Positions 46,638 through 57,549 of a stretch of 64,000 bases of DNA are shown here, piece by piece (position 1 is the first letter of the stretch; each line of letters begins with the position of its first letter). The position numbers were made by a program, and so were the translations under genes. Under the pieces are notes generated by a model. That model was given only the letters and a program-made list of their open reading frames with translations, was not told the DNA's origin and ran no database searches. Location: NCBI RefSeq assembly GCF_016907275.1, contig NZ_JAFBBP010000001.1, positions 3,958,001-4,022,000 on the forward strand, read 5' to 3'. The stretch comes from Micromonospora luteifusca. GTDB lineage: Bacteria; Actinomycetota; Actinomycetes; Mycobacteriales; Micromonosporaceae.

Positions 46638-48317
46638 TCACAGGCCGAGGGCGGCGGCGATCTCGGTGCGGAGCTGCGCGATCGCCGTCTGCGCGCGGGT
46701 GCGGGCCGCGGCGACATCGCCGTCGGGCACCGGCTCCACCACCTCGAGGTACGCCTTGAGCTTCGGCTCGGTCCCGGATGGGCGGATCACCACCCGGGCC
46801 ACCGCGGTCCGCAGGATCACCACGTCCGACTCGGGTAGCAGGTCCCGGACGCTGTCGACCGACTGCCCGAGCAGGGTGGTCGGCGTGGCCGCCCGGATCC
46901 TGGCCATCGCGTCGGTGATCACCCGCAGGTCGTCCACCCGGGCGGAGAGCTGGTCGGTGTGGTGCACGCCGAACTCGGCGGCCAACTCGTCCAGCCGGTC
47001 GGTCAACGTGCGGCCCTGCGTCTTGAGGCCGGCGGCCAGCTCGGCCACGGTCAGTGCGGCGGTGATGCCGTCCTTGTCCCGGACGTGCTCCGGGGCGACG
47101 CAGTAGCCGAGCGCCTCCTCGTAGCCGAACACCAGCGGCGCGCTTCCACCGCCGGCCCGCACGATCCACTTGAAGCCGGTCAGCGTCTCGTCGTAGGGCA
47201 GGCCGCGGGCCGCGCACATCGCCCGCAGCAGTGACGACGACACGATGGTGGTGGCGTAGAGCCCGGTCACCCCGCGGCGCATCAAATGGTCGGCGAGCAG
47301 CACGCCCACCTCGTCGCCGCGCAGCATCCGCCAGGTCGGCCGGCCGTCGCCCGCGCTGTCGCGGACGACCACCGCGCACCGGTCGGCGTCCGGGTCGTTG
47401 GCGATGGCGAGGTCCGCGCCGGTGGAGTCGGCCAGCGCGATCAGCCGGTCCACCGCCCCGGGCTCCTCCGGGTTGGGAAACGACACGGTCGGGAACGCCG
47501 GGTCCGGTTCGGCCTGGTCGGGCACCACTCCGGGGACCGGGAAACCGGCGCGGGCGAAGGCGGCGGTGAGCACCGCGGCGCCCACCCCGTGCAGCGGCGT
47601 GTACGCCACCGTCAGGTCCCGTGGCCCGTCCGGGTCGATCACCGCGGTGGCCTGTTCGACGTAGGCGGCGACCAGGTCGTCGCCGAGCACCTGCCCGGGT
47701 TGGCCCAGCGGCACCTGGGTCAGCGGCCCGACCGATCGGATCGCCGCCTCGATGCCGGCGTCGGCGGGCGGCACGATCTGCGCGCCGGCGCCCAGCGCAC
47801 CGCCCAGCTCCGCGCCGAGGTAGACCTTGTAGCCGTTGTCCTGCGGCGGATTGTGGCTGGCCGTGACCATCACTCCGGCGACCCCGCCGAGGTGACGCAC
47901 CGCGTACGCCAGCACCGGGGTGGGCAGCGGGCGGGGCAGCAGCAGCGCGGGTCGACCAGCCCCGGTGGCCACCTGGGCGGTGCGCTCGGCGAACTGCCGG
48001 GAGCCGTGCCGAGCGTCGTACCCGATCACCAGCGGACCGGTGCCGCCCTGGGCCGCGAGCCAGCCGACCAGGCCGGCAGCGGCCTGGGTGACCACGGCGA
48101 GGTTCATCCCGTTCGGGCCGGCGCGCAGCGGGCCGCGCAGGCCCGCGGTGCCGAAGGTCAGCGGGCCGGCGAACCGGTCGGCCAGCTCCGGTGCGCTCGC
48201 CGGCAGCCCGTCGAGCACCGCCGTCAGCTCGTCCCGGCTGGCCGGGTCGGGGTCGTCGGCCAGCCAACGCTGGGCTTGTGCGCGAATGTCGTCGATGTCA
48301 GTGGTGTCCGCCGCCAT
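46638..48317 (-). CDS. phospho-sugar mutase (phosphopentomutase/phosphomannomutase type, PmmB-like)
   Basis: A 559-residue alpha-D-phosphohexomutase superfamily enzyme. Motifs: FGTAGLRGPL near residue 53, VTASHNPPQDNGYK with the phospho-Ser, DPDADRCAVV for Mg, GYEEALGY for sugar binding and IRPSGTEPKLKAYL for phosphate. Together with deoA, deoC and upp, the likely task is isomerising (deoxy)ribose-1-phosphate to the 5-phosphate; the M. tuberculosis homologue is PmmB (Rv3308), beside deoD. Here no purine nucleoside phosphorylase gene is adjacent. ATG 48317 is used. The upstream gene is the Ser/Thr kinase, 48 bases away on the same strand. Confidence 0.92.
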   Translation of the reverse strand: MAADTTDIDDIRAQAQRWLADDPDPASRDELTAVLDGLPASAPELADRFAGPLTFGTAGLRGPLRAGPNGMNLAVVTQAAAGLVGWLAAQGGTGPLVIGYDARHGSRQFAERTAQVATGAGRPALLLPRPLPTPVLAYAVRHLGGVAGVMVTASHNPPQDNGYKVYLGAELGGALGAGAQIVPPADAGIEAAIRSVGPLTQVPLGQPGQVLGDDLVAAYVEQATAVIDPDGPRDLTVAYTPLHGVGAAVLTAAFARAGFPVPGVVPDQAEPDPAFPTVSFPNPEEPGAVDRLIALADSTGADLAIANDPDADRCAVVVRDSAGDGRPTWRMLRGDEVGVLLADHLMRRGVTGLYATTIVSSSLLRAMCAARGLPYDETLTGFKWIVRAGGGSAPLVFGYEEALGYCVAPEHVRDKDGITAALTVAELAAGLKTQGRTLTDRLDELAAEFGVHHTDQLSARVDDLRVITDAMARIRAATPTTLLGQSVDSVRDLLPESDVVILRTAVARVVIRPSGTEPKLKAYLEVVEPVPDGDVAAARTRAQTAIAQLRTEIAAALGL

Positions 48318-48365
48318 GCCTCTTGATAGCACGGCAGCGGATCACCGCTGTGGGTTCCCTCCGGG

Positions 48366-50471
48366 TCAGCCTTCCCCGGTGAGCTGGAACGTCCGCACCA
48401 TCTCGTCGAAGATCGGCTTGCTCTCCGCGAACTTCGCGTCCGTCGAGGTGAGGTAGAACGAGTACGCCTTGCCGCCCTCCGCCACACCCCGCCAGACGCC
48501 GTGGCGCATGACGTCGCCCTCGCCGCAGGTGTACTCGAATTCGGCGGCGGGCTTGGTGGCCAGCTCGGTTTCGGTGGCGCTGACCTGCGCGTACGGCTTG
48601 ACGCAGGAGGTACTCCTGGTCTTGAGACCGTTCTCCGCCGTCTCCGCCCACCGGGTGGAGCTGCTGGACCACTTCTCGGTGATGATGCGGACCTTGCGGC
48701 CGCTGTCCTCCGGGTCGATGTAGTCGGTGTAGGAGCCGCCGGTGGCCTTCTTCCAACCCTTCGGCACCATGACCTGAATGCCGCGGGCGGCGTGTTCCTG
48801 CATCTCGACGCCCGCGCCCGTCGCGGCGGACGGACCGGGCTGTGCCTGCGGGCTGGGCGGCGGCGGGTCGTCCCCGCCGGAGAGCGCCAGCACACCGAGC
48901 AGCAGCACGACGGCCAACCCCCCGGCTGCGGCGAGCTGCACCTTGCGCGGCCAGCCCTTGACCGTGCCGACGAGCTGGACCCCGGTGCTGCGGACCTTGC
49001 CCAGAGCGCCGCCTCCCGACGGGGCGGGCGAGGCGGCCCAGGGCTGGCCGGTGCCCGGCACCGACCACTGGTTGCCGCCACCGTAGGTGCCGCCGATGCG
49101 CTGGGTGGCCTCCGGTGCGCTGCCGTAACCGACCTGCTGGGTGGCGTCGGCCGGGCTGCCGTAGCTGACCCGCTGGGTGGCGTCCGGGTGCGCGCCGGCG
49201 TCCACCCGCTGGGTGGCATCGGCGCTGCCGCCGTAGGTGCGCCCGATGGCCGCCTGGCCGGGTCCGGGCATCGCACCGGTGGGTGTGTGCAGCGGACCGG
49301 CCAACGCGTCGGCGCTGGTCTCGTCGAGCCCGGTGGCACCGGCCGTGCCGACCGGCTGCGGGCGTTCGCCCCTCTGCAACGCGGCCAGTCGGTCGGTGAG
49401 GGACTCACCCGGGGCCAGCATCGCCGGGCCGCCGATCTGGTTGTCCGGCTTCGACTCCGGCTTGGGCGGCGGCGGCGGGAGGACGGGCACCGGGCGCTGC
49501 TGCACCGGCACCACGGCGTACGGGTCGGTGACCGAGTGCACAGCGGTCGCGGTGCTGCCCAGCGGGCCGGCGAGCAGCTCGCGCAGCATGGCCCGGGAGG
49601 TGTGCACGTCCAGCCGACGCGCCGGGTCCTTCTCCAGCAGACCCATCAGCACGCGGGTCAGCGGGCCGCTGCGCTGCGGCGGGGCGGGCGGGTCCTCGAC
49701 CACGGCGTGCATGGTCTCGATCGGGTCGCCCTTGTCGAACGGGGGTCGCCCCTCCACCGCCGTGTAAAGCGTCACACCCAGCGAGAAGAGGTCGCTCGGC
49801 GGGCCGAACTCCTGGCCCATGGCCCGCTCGGGCGAGATGAAGTGCGGCGAGCCGAGCACCATGCCGGGGGTGGTGAGCTGCACGTCGGTGGGCATCCGGG
49901 CGACCCCGAAGTCGGTCAGCACGCAGCGCCCGTCGGTGCAGATCAGCACGTTTGCCGGCTTCACGTCGCGGTGCAGCACGCCGATCGCGTGCGCGACCTC
50001 CAACGCGCCGAGCAGCGCGATGCCGATCTTGGCGACGGCACGGGGCGCGACCGGCCCGTCCTCGATCACCATGTCGGCGAGGCTGCGGGCGTCCAGCAGC
50101 TCCATCACGATCCACGGCCGGCCAGCCTCGGTGACCACGTCGTACACCTGCACCACCGCTGGGTGCTGGAGGGCGGCGGCGGCGCGGGCCTCGCGCAGGG
50201 TGCGTTCGTACATCGCGTCGCGGTCACTGGGGGCCAGCCCCGGGGGCAGGACGACCTCCTTCACCGCCACATCACGGCGGAGCAGGGTGTCGGTGGCGCG
50301 CCACACCGTGCCCATACCGCCGTTGCCCACCGAGGACCGCAGCGAGTACCGGCCACCAATGGTGGTGCCGGGCGCTGCTCGTCCGTTGGCGGGACTAACT
50401 GGTCCGCCGCTCCAGGTCGGGATCTGAGTCACAGAAAAGCCACCGGGGGAAATCGAGGGGGGCTGGGACAC
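48366..50471 (-). CDS. membrane serine/threonine protein kinase with extracytoplasmic C-terminal domain
   Basis: A 701-residue PASTA-less eukaryotic-type kinase. Kinase domain (about 40-300): [14 protein letters not shown] (P-loop), VAVKEVV (ATP Lys), [12 protein letters not shown] (catalytic loop), TDFGVARM (Mg loop) and SPERAMG. Then a Pro-rich linker, a repeat region with DATQRV/EATQRI units, one TM helix ([20 protein letters not shown]) and an extracytoplasmic domain of about 150 residues ([17 protein letters not shown] to the end) of unknown ligand. GTG 50471 is chosen because of an AGGGGGG run just upstream; a longer frame to 50558 lacks support. It may be cotranscribed with the mutase. 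Confidence 0.93.
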   Translation of the reverse strand: MSQPPSISPGGFSVTQIPTWSGGPVSPANGRAAPGTTIGGRYSLRSSVGNGGMGTVWRATDTLLRRDVAVKEVVLPPGLAPSDRDAMYERTLREARAAAALQHPAVVQVYDVVTEAGRPWIVMELLDARSLADMVIEDGPVAPRAVAKIGIALLGALEVAHAIGVLHRDVKPANVLICTDGRCVLTDFGVARMPTDVQLTTPGMVLGSPHFISPERAMGQEFGPPSDLFSLGVTLYTAVEGRPPFDKGDPIETMHAVVEDPPAPPQRSGPLTRVLMGLLEKDPARRLDVHTSRAMLRELLAGPLGSTATAVHSVTDPYAVVPVQQRPVPVLPPPPPKPESKPDNQIGGPAMLAPGESLTDRLAALQRGERPQPVGTAGATGLDETSADALAGPLHTPTGAMPGPGQAAIGRTYGGSADATQRVDAGAHPDATQRVSYGSPADATQQVGYGSAPEATQRIGGTYGGGNQWSVPGTGQPWAASPAPSGGGALGKVRSTGVQLVGTVKGWPRKVQLAAAGGLAVVLLLGVLALSGGDDPPPPSPQAQPGPSAATGAGVEMQEHAARGIQVMVPKGWKKATGGSYTDYIDPEDSGRKVRIITEKWSSSSTRWAETAENGLKTRSTSCVKPYAQVSATETELATKPAAEFEYTCGEGDVMRHGVWRGVAEGGKAYSFYLTSTDAKFAESKPIFDEMVRTFQLTGEG

Positions 50472-50638
50472 AACCCCCCTATCTTGCTGGTTCCGACGCC
50501 CGATGCGAAAGCCGACGCGGCGGACGTTTATCGAAAGCGACAGAACGTGCCCTGTCATTCACCTCGTGTCGGCCGGTCCGAACGCACTGTGCGGTATCCC
50601 TCACCCGACGACGTGCCCAGGCGTCCTACCATCCGGGG

Positions 50639-52222
<1,584 letters not shown>

Positions 52223-52668
52223 CCCTCTCCGGTCGGGGCCGCGGTGTGTCCACCGGTCCTGGCGGGTACCCGGTCGAGTGAATGCGGACGCACACCCTGT
52301 GCGCTCGTTGCGGGTACGCCCATGTGAGCGTCCTTATCCGGCTCGTTGCGCTGCGTGGTCGGCTTATTGTCGGAGTGTCAGTTCACCACCCCGACTAATG
52401 CGACAATTCGCAACAGGGCTTCACGAGTTCCGGTGGGATTCGCGACCGCCACGATCGGTTACGCGTTGTAGGAGGTGAGCGGCGCATGTCGGCGTTCGAC
52501 CGCGATCTACCTGCTGTCCCAGACATCTTCGAGCGCCCTCAGCAGGGCATACGTGACGCTGTGCGGTCCGATCATTACCGTAACGAGGTTGCGCAGCGTC
52601 ACCGTCGGAGGTCTAGGCTGTCTGCTGTCCCCGATGATCCATCCATCTCTAGTGATCGAGAATTCGAC
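52223..52668 (+). other. intergenic leader with strong Shine-Dalgarno and unclear coding status
   Basis: GGAGGTGA (about 52471-52478) is seven bases ahead of ATG 52486, which is in frame with the downstream M20 gene. However codons 52486-52668 have many A/T third positions, unlike neighbouring genes, and the residues look unlike an M20 N-terminus. A possible promoter TTGCGC-N19-TAGGCT (52589-52619) lies inside, favouring a start at GTG 52669. A GTG at 52475 opens a 65-codon frame ending on that GTG; I consider it doubtful. Bases 52223-52470 hold nothing I recognise. Confidence 0.4.
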
Positions 52669-53928
52669 GTGACGAGTGCGTTGACGCTGCCCACAGGTGG
52701 CCAGCTGGCGTCGTCCTGGCCGGAGACGCCCCCCGGGTCCCAGCCGCTTCCCCGCGAGTTGGACCACCTCCTTGCGCTCCGGGTACCGGGGCTGATCGCT
52801 ACGCGCCGTCACCTCCACTCGCACCCTGAGCTCTCCGGCAACGAGTTCGAGACGGCCGCACTGATCGCCCGGGAGCTGTCGCTGGCCGGTTTGCAACCGC
52901 GCCTGCTCCCCAAGGGCAACGGCGTGATCTGCGACGTCAACGGCAGGCCGGACGGCCCGGTCGTCGCGCTGCGCGCCGATATCGACGCGCTGCCGCTCGA
53001 CGACCCCAAGGACGTGCCCTACCGGTCGACCGTGGAGGGCGCCTGCCACGCCTGCGGGCACGACGTGCACACCTCGATCGTGCTCGGCGTCGGCATGCTG
53101 CTCGCCCAGCTCGCCGACCTGGGTGAGTTGGACGGGCGGGTCCGGCTCATCTTCCAACCGGCCGAGGAGATCCTGCCCTGCGGCTCGCTCGAGGTCATCG
53201 AGGCCGGCGGCCTGGAAGACGTGGTGCAGATCTTCGCGCTGCACTGCGACCCGAACCTGCCGGTGGGCCAGGTCGGCCTGCGGGTCGGCCCGATCACCGC
53301 GGCCGCCGACAACGTCACCGTCCGGCTCTCCGGACCGGGCGGCCACACCGCCCGGCCGCACCTGACCGTCGACCTGGTCGACGCGCTCGGCCGGCTGGTC
53401 ACCGAGGTGCCTGCGCTGGTCAGCCGCCGGGTGCCGGCCAACAGTGGCCTGCTGCTGGTCTTCGGCCACGCCTCGGCCGGCACCCGCTACAACGTCATCC
53501 CGTCGGAGGCGAGCGCCTCCGGCACCCTGCGGGTGATGGATCGCGACACGTGGGAGCAGGCCCCCAAGATCGTCGCTCAGGTGGTCCGGGACGTGATCGC
53601 GCCGACCGGCGCCACCGTCGACCTGGAATACCTGCGCGGCCGGCCACCGGTGTGCAACGACGCCCGGGCCATCCAGGTTCTGACCTCCGCCACCGCCGCG
53701 GCGCTCGGCCCGGAAGGGATCGCCGAGACGCCGCAGAGCATGGGCGGCGAGGACTTCTCCTGGTATCTGGAGTACGTCCCCGGCGCCCTCGCCCGGCTCG
53801 GCGTGGGCCGCTCCGGCCCCAACGTCGACCTGCACCGCGCAAGCTTCGACGTGGACGAGCGGGCCATCCCCGTTGGCGTACGCGTCATGGTGCAGACCGC
53901 GCTGCGGGCACTGGCGGCGGTGCGCTGA
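52669..53928 (+). CDS. M20 family amidohydrolase/aminoacylase
   Basis: A 419-residue zinc amidohydrolase cleaving N-acyl or peptide amide bonds. ATRRHLHSHPELSGNEFETA near the start; CHACGHDVHTSIVLGVGMLL (Cys and His metal ligands); QPAEEILPCGS (catalytic/metal Glu pair); SGPGGHTARPHLTVDLV begins the dimerisation domain; SMGGEDFSWYLEYVPG near the C-terminus carries the last metal ligand region. It resembles M. tuberculosis AmiA1/AmiB1, which also lie near lpdA, pmmB and upp. Start is uncertain: GTG 52669, or ATG 52486 behind a strong Shine-Dalgarno, which would add 61 residues. Its 3' end overlaps the convergent DUF4349 gene by 44 bases. Confidence 0.88.
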   Translation: MTSALTLPTGGQLASSWPETPPGSQPLPRELDHLLALRVPGLIATRRHLHSHPELSGNEFETAALIARELSLAGLQPRLLPKGNGVICDVNGRPDGPVVALRADIDALPLDDPKDVPYRSTVEGACHACGHDVHTSIVLGVGMLLAQLADLGELDGRVRLIFQPAEEILPCGSLEVIEAGGLEDVVQIFALHCDPNLPVGQVGLRVGPITAAADNVTVRLSGPGGHTARPHLTVDLVDALGRLVTEVPALVSRRVPANSGLLLVFGHASAGTRYNVIPSEASASGTLRVMDRDTWEQAPKIVAQVVRDVIAPTGATVDLEYLRGRPPVCNDARAIQVLTSATAAALGPEGIAETPQSMGGEDFSWYLEYVPGALARLGVGRSGPNVDLHRASFDVDERAIPVGVRVMVQTALRALAAVR

Positions 53929-54910
53929 CCGGTGCGTTGACCGGTGCGGCCACGGCCGGGGCCACGCGTCGTCGGCGCAGCAGCAGCAACAACACCGCCA
54001 CCGGTACGCCGAACGCCACCAGCCACGGCAGCAGCGCCCCCAGCACGGTGAGCAGGACGGTCAACGAGGTGACGAACGCTTTCCAACCGCCGGTCAGCCC
54101 GGCCAGGAAGCCGGTCTCCTTCTTCTCGGGGGTGATCTTCGCCGCCGGTCCCGCGAGCGTCACGGTGATCGTGGAGAGGGCGGTCAGGTCGGCCAGTCGG
54201 CGTTTCTTGGCTTCCAGCGATGCCAGATCGGCCTCGCGGCGACCCAACTCGTTCTCCAACGACACCAGGTCGGTGATCGAGGTGGCGCGGCCCAGTAACC
54301 GGCGGGCACTCTCCACCCTGGCCCGCTGACTGATGATGCGCGCGTCCAGGTCGACGATCGCCTCGGTGGCGTCCTCGGTGCTGATCTCCCGGCTCTGCTG
54401 ACGGCCGAGCTTCGCGATCTCGTCCACCACGCCGGTGAACTTCGCGGCCGGCACCCGCAGCTGCAACTCCGCCATCGCGTCGGCCTGGGCACTGCGCCGC
54501 TGATCACCGCCGACGAAGCCGCCGGCCCGGGTGACCAGGGCGGTGACCTCGCGGGCGGTGGCGTCCACATCGTCCACCTGCACCCGCATCGATCCGGTGT
54601 AGATGATCGCCCGCTGGTCGACCCGCAGATCCGGTGCGGCGGCACCAGCCTCCTGCGGTGCACTGGCCTTGTCCTCCTGCGGTGCCCCGGCCCCGGCCGC
54701 CTCGGGTGCGCCGAGCAGGCCGTCCTTGTCCGCACCGCCGCCGTCAGCCGCCGCAGGGCCGTCCGCAGCCGTGCCCGCCTTGTCCGCGGACCCGCTGTCA
54801 CCGGCCCCGCACCCCGTGAGAATCAGCACCGCCGCCAGTGCCGTCGCCGCCAGCAGTGTGCCGCGACGTCGTACCGCCTGTCCGTCCATCCCCGCTCCCA
54901 TCGTCGTCAT
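53885..54910 (-). CDS. DUF4349 lipoprotein
   Basis: A 341-residue lipoprotein: signal peptide with lipobox LILTGC (Cys about residue 34), a Ala/Gly/Asp-rich linker, and the DUF4349 domain (RAIIYTGSMRVQVDDVDATA, then RAGGFVGGDQRRSAQADAMA and a coiled-coil stretch around ENELGRREADLASLEAKKRR), followed by a C-terminal TM helix (LTVLLTVLGALLPWLVAFGV) and a basic tail. Family members are membrane-anchored with unknown function. ATG 54910 is used, ATG 54901 or 54889 are alternatives. The 3' end overlaps the amidohydrolase gene tail-to-tail by 44 bases. Confidence 0.88.
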   Translation of the reverse strand: MTTMGAGMDGQAVRRRGTLLAATALAAVLILTGCGAGDSGSADKAGTAADGPAAADGGGADKDGLLGAPEAAGAGAPQEDKASAPQEAGAAAPDLRVDQRAIIYTGSMRVQVDDVDATAREVTALVTRAGGFVGGDQRRSAQADAMAELQLRVPAAKFTGVVDEIAKLGRQQSREISTEDATEAIVDLDARIISQRARVESARRLLGRATSITDLVSLENELGRREADLASLEAKKRRLADLTALSTITVTLAGPAAKITPEKKETGFLAGLTGGWKAFVTSLTVLLTVLGALLPWLVAFGVPVAVLLLLLRRRRVAPAVAAPVNAPVSAPPPVPAARSAP

Positions 54911-55003
54911 CCGGTGTGGCGATAGCTCGGACGCGGCGCACGCGTCGGCTGGTTCCGGCAGACTGCGCTGAGGACGTCACGATTCGATAATCGAGGAGTC
55001 ACG

Positions 55004-55636
55004 ATGCGGCTCACCAAGTACGCCCACTCCTGTCTCCGGGTGGAACACGACGGGGGAGTGCTCGTCGTCGACCCAGGAATGTTCAGCGACCCCACCGTGG
55101 CGTTGGACGGTGTGGACGCAGTGCTGATCACCCACGAACACCCCGACCACCTGGACGTGGCGGCGGTGCGCCTGCAGCTCGACCGGCAACCGTTCCCGAT
55201 CCACGGACCCGCCTCGCTCGCCGGGGCGCTGGGCGACGCGGCCGAGGCGTTGCGCCCGGTCACCGTCGGCGAGTCGTTCACCGCCGCCGGGGTCGCCGTC
55301 CGCGCGTACGGGGGGCAGCACGCGGTGATCCATCCGGACATCCCGACGGTGGACAACCTCGGGTACCTGATCAATGACGTGGTCTACCACCCCGGTGACG
55401 CCCTGGTGGTGCCCGAGGAGACACCCGTCGACACGCTCTTCGCGCCGATCCACGCCCCCTGGTCGAAGTTCTCCGAGGTGGTCGACTTCATCCGCGCGGT
55501 CGCACCGCGGCGTGCGTACGCCCTGCACGACGCCCTGCTCAACGACAACGGGTTGCGCGTGCTCGACCGGCAGTACGCCGCGATGTCCGGCACCGACTAT
55601 CAGCGGCTGGAGCCCGGTAGCCGGGTGGACGTCTGA
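55004..55636 (+). CDS. MBL-fold metal-dependent hydrolase (UlaG-like)
   Basis: A 210-residue compact metallo-beta-lactamase-fold protein. MRLTKYAHSCLRVEHDGGVL at the N-terminus is typical of the UlaG-like group; ITHEHPDHLD is the HxHxDH metal motif; YHPGDALVVPE is the second metal loop and ALHDALLND the last. Substrate unknown; probably a phosphodiesterase or lactonase. ATG 55004 has CGAGGAG eight bases upstream. Next gene begins four bases after the stop, so both are cotranscribed. Confidence 0.9.
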   Translation: MRLTKYAHSCLRVEHDGGVLVVDPGMFSDPTVALDGVDAVLITHEHPDHLDVAAVRLQLDRQPFPIHGPASLAGALGDAAEALRPVTVGESFTAAGVAVRAYGGQHAVIHPDIPTVDNLGYLINDVVYHPGDALVVPEETPVDTLFAPIHAPWSKFSEVVDFIRAVAPRRAYALHDALLNDNGLRVLDRQYAAMSGTDYQRLEPGSRVDV

Positions 55637-55640
55637 AACC

Positions 55641-56624
55641 ATGCCCGGCCCCTCAGCGGAGCTGGTGCAGCAGCTCTACCGCATCCCACCGGACCGGTTC
55701 GTGGCCGCCCGGGACGCCGCCGTGGCCGACGCCCGACGCGCCGGCGATCAGAGCACCGCCCGACAGTTGGCCCGGCTACGTCGCCCGACGGTGGCCGCCT
55801 GGCTGGTGAACCTGCTCGCCATTCGACGCCCGGAGCTGGTGACCGACCTGGTTCAGCTCGCCGACGCGCTGCGGGCCGCCCAGCGGGAGCTGCGCGGGCC
55901 CCGGCTGCGGGAGCTGTCCGCGCAGCGCCGGGCGGTGGTCGGCGCCCTGGTCGCCGAGATCCGCAAGCTCGCCGCGGCGGAGCCGGACTCGCCACCGGCC
56001 GGCCGGCTGCCCCTGGCCGAAGTGGAGGCGACCCTGAACGCGGCGTTCTCCGACGTCGAGGTCGCCGAGCAGGTGCGTGCGGGGCGACTGCTCCGGGCGG
56101 CCAGCTACGCCGGTTTCGGTGAGGTGCCCCGGCCACAGCTGCGGCTGGTCACCGACAAGGACGAGGAGCCGGAGGAGGAACGCCCCGCCCGCCGGCCCGG
56201 TGCCCAGCGAGGGCGTCGGGAGGATGCGCCCCGCACCGACCGGGCGGCGGAGCGTGCCGAGCAGGCCGAGCGGGCCGCGCAGCGGGCGGCCCGCGCCGAG
56301 CGGGCCCGGCAGCGCCGCGCCCTGGACCGGGAGCTGACCAAGGCACAGGCCGACCAGGAGCGCGCGGAAGCCGAGCTGGCCAAGGTGACCGGGCAGGAGC
56401 GGGACGGCGTCTCCGTACTCGATCGGATCGAGGCCGAACTGGCCGAGCTGGAGCGGCGGCGGGCGGTCGCCGAGCAGGATCTCAGCCGGGCCAAGCTCGC
56501 TCGGCGTGCCGCCGAGCGTGCGGTCACCGTGGCTCGCCGTCGCGCGGGTGAGGTCGAGGCGGCGGTCGAGGCGCTGGCGGCCGAAGAGGGGGATGCGGAC
56601 GCGGGGGGTGGCGCGGCAGACTGA
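55641..56624 (+). CDS. Ala/Arg/Glu-rich coiled-coil protein of unknown function
   Basis: Not recognised by me. A 327-residue soluble protein: N-terminal helical domain (LVQQLYRIPPDRFVAARDAA, ARLRRPTVAAWLVNLLAI), a charged linker (DKDEEPEEERPARRPG, about residues 172-190), then a long predicted coiled coil (about 205-320) with AERAEQAERAAQRAARAERA and LAELERRRAVAEQDLSRAKL heptads. ATG 55641 is four bases after the MBL gene stop; no clear Shine-Dalgarno, so coupled translation is likely. The coiled coil suggests a scaffold or nucleic-acid-associated role, which is speculation. Confidence 0.7.
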   Translation: MPGPSAELVQQLYRIPPDRFVAARDAAVADARRAGDQSTARQLARLRRPTVAAWLVNLLAIRRPELVTDLVQLADALRAAQRELRGPRLRELSAQRRAVVGALVAEIRKLAAAEPDSPPAGRLPLAEVEATLNAAFSDVEVAEQVRAGRLLRAASYAGFGEVPRPQLRLVTDKDEEPEEERPARRPGAQRGRREDAPRTDRAAERAEQAERAAQRAARAERARQRRALDRELTKAQADQERAEAELAKVTGQERDGVSVLDRIEAELAELERRRAVAEQDLSRAKLARRAAERAVTVARRRAGEVEAAVEALAAEEGDADAGGGAAD

Positions 56625-56724
56625 CATCGATGGACGACGACGAGTGTGCGGGCCGTGCACGGCGGGTGACCCTGGAACGGGACGTCGTGGACGACGGGTC
56701 GGGGTGCCCGAGGGGGTCGCTCGG

Positions 56725-57459
56725 ATGACACCGGAACAGGTCGCCGCCGCCAGCAAGCCCGTCGTGCTCGACCTAGGCGACGCGTTCAGCCGGGATCCGA
56801 CCACGCTGCGCCGGGCCCGGCTGCTCGGCATCTCCGGCTGGGCGTTCTATATCAGTGGCCGGGCTGGCGCGCTCGGCGATGTACGGGCGGAGACGGCCGC
56901 CGCCGCTATCGGCTTCATCGCCCCGGACGCGGTCGCCGACGGTTGGGACGCCGCAGCTCGGATCGTCCCGCCGTTCGAGGTGGCCGCCGCCAGCCTCGCC
57001 GAGTGCTGCCGATGGGGCTCGCAGCAGCTCGACGCCCTGCCCAACACCGAGCGTCTGGCCGCACTCGTCGAGCGGGCGGTGGTGGCGGCGGACGCCAGCG
57101 GAATGCCGCTCTTCGCCGCGTGGCGGGCCGTGCCGCTGCCGGATCTCTCCCCGGGTGCCCGGAGTGCCGCCGGGCTGCGCCTGCTCCGGGAACACTTCAC
57201 CGGTGCCTATCTGCTGGCGGTGCGCGCCGCCGGGATGACCCCGTTGGAGGCTGTGCTGTCCGGGCCGGAGGGGGAGGCTGGCGCCGTCGCCTGCGGCTGG
57301 TCACCGCCGTACCCGCCGATCGGGCCGTTGGTGCGTCGGCGGCTGTGGGCAGAGGCGGTGACCCACCGTCTCGTCGCGCCGGCGTTCACGGCCCTCGGCC
57401 CCGCCGGCGGCACCGAGCTGGTGGAGCTGCTGCACCGCACCCGGGCCGACCTCGCCTGA
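56725..57459 (+). CDS. SCO6745-type conserved actinobacterial protein
   Basis: A 244-residue soluble protein that I place in the SCO6745 family from its pattern: ARLLGISGWAFYISGRAGAL near the start, IGFIAPDAVADGWDAA, and a late YLLAVRAAGMTPLEAVLS. Function is unknown. ATG 56725 follows a weak GAGGGGG site; an in-frame GTG at 56704 is an alternative. It is separated from the preceding coiled-coil gene by 100 bases without other features. An 18-base perfect palindrome lies between it and the convergent cyclotransferase gene. Confidence 0.7.
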   Translation: MTPEQVAAASKPVVLDLGDAFSRDPTTLRRARLLGISGWAFYISGRAGALGDVRAETAAAAIGFIAPDAVADGWDAAARIVPPFEVAAASLAECCRWGSQQLDALPNTERLAALVERAVVAADASGMPLFAAWRAVPLPDLSPGARSAAGLRLLREHFTGAYLLAVRAAGMTPLEAVLSGPEGEAGAVACGWSPPYPPIGPLVRRRLWAEAVTHRLVAPAFTALGPAGGTELVELLHRTRADLA

Positions 57460-57483
57460 GGCGCTGGTGTGTGATTGACGACC

Positions 57484-57501
57484 CCGGTCGGGCCCGACCG
57501 G
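57484..57501. terminator. 18-bp perfect palindrome between convergent genes
   Basis: CCGGTCGGGCCCGACCGG at 57484-57501 is self-complementary and lies between the stops at 57459 and 57550. Probable bidirectional terminator. Confidence 0.5.
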
Positions 57502-57549
57502 CGATCCGGTCGATGGCGGTAGCAGACTGGGGGCGTGCGATACGCGCTG

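Noticed and set aside
52475..52672. Small hydrophobic 65-codon ORF before the M20 gene
   Set aside because: Starts inside the ribosome site of another candidate start, composition is unlike neighbours and no homologous pattern is recognised.
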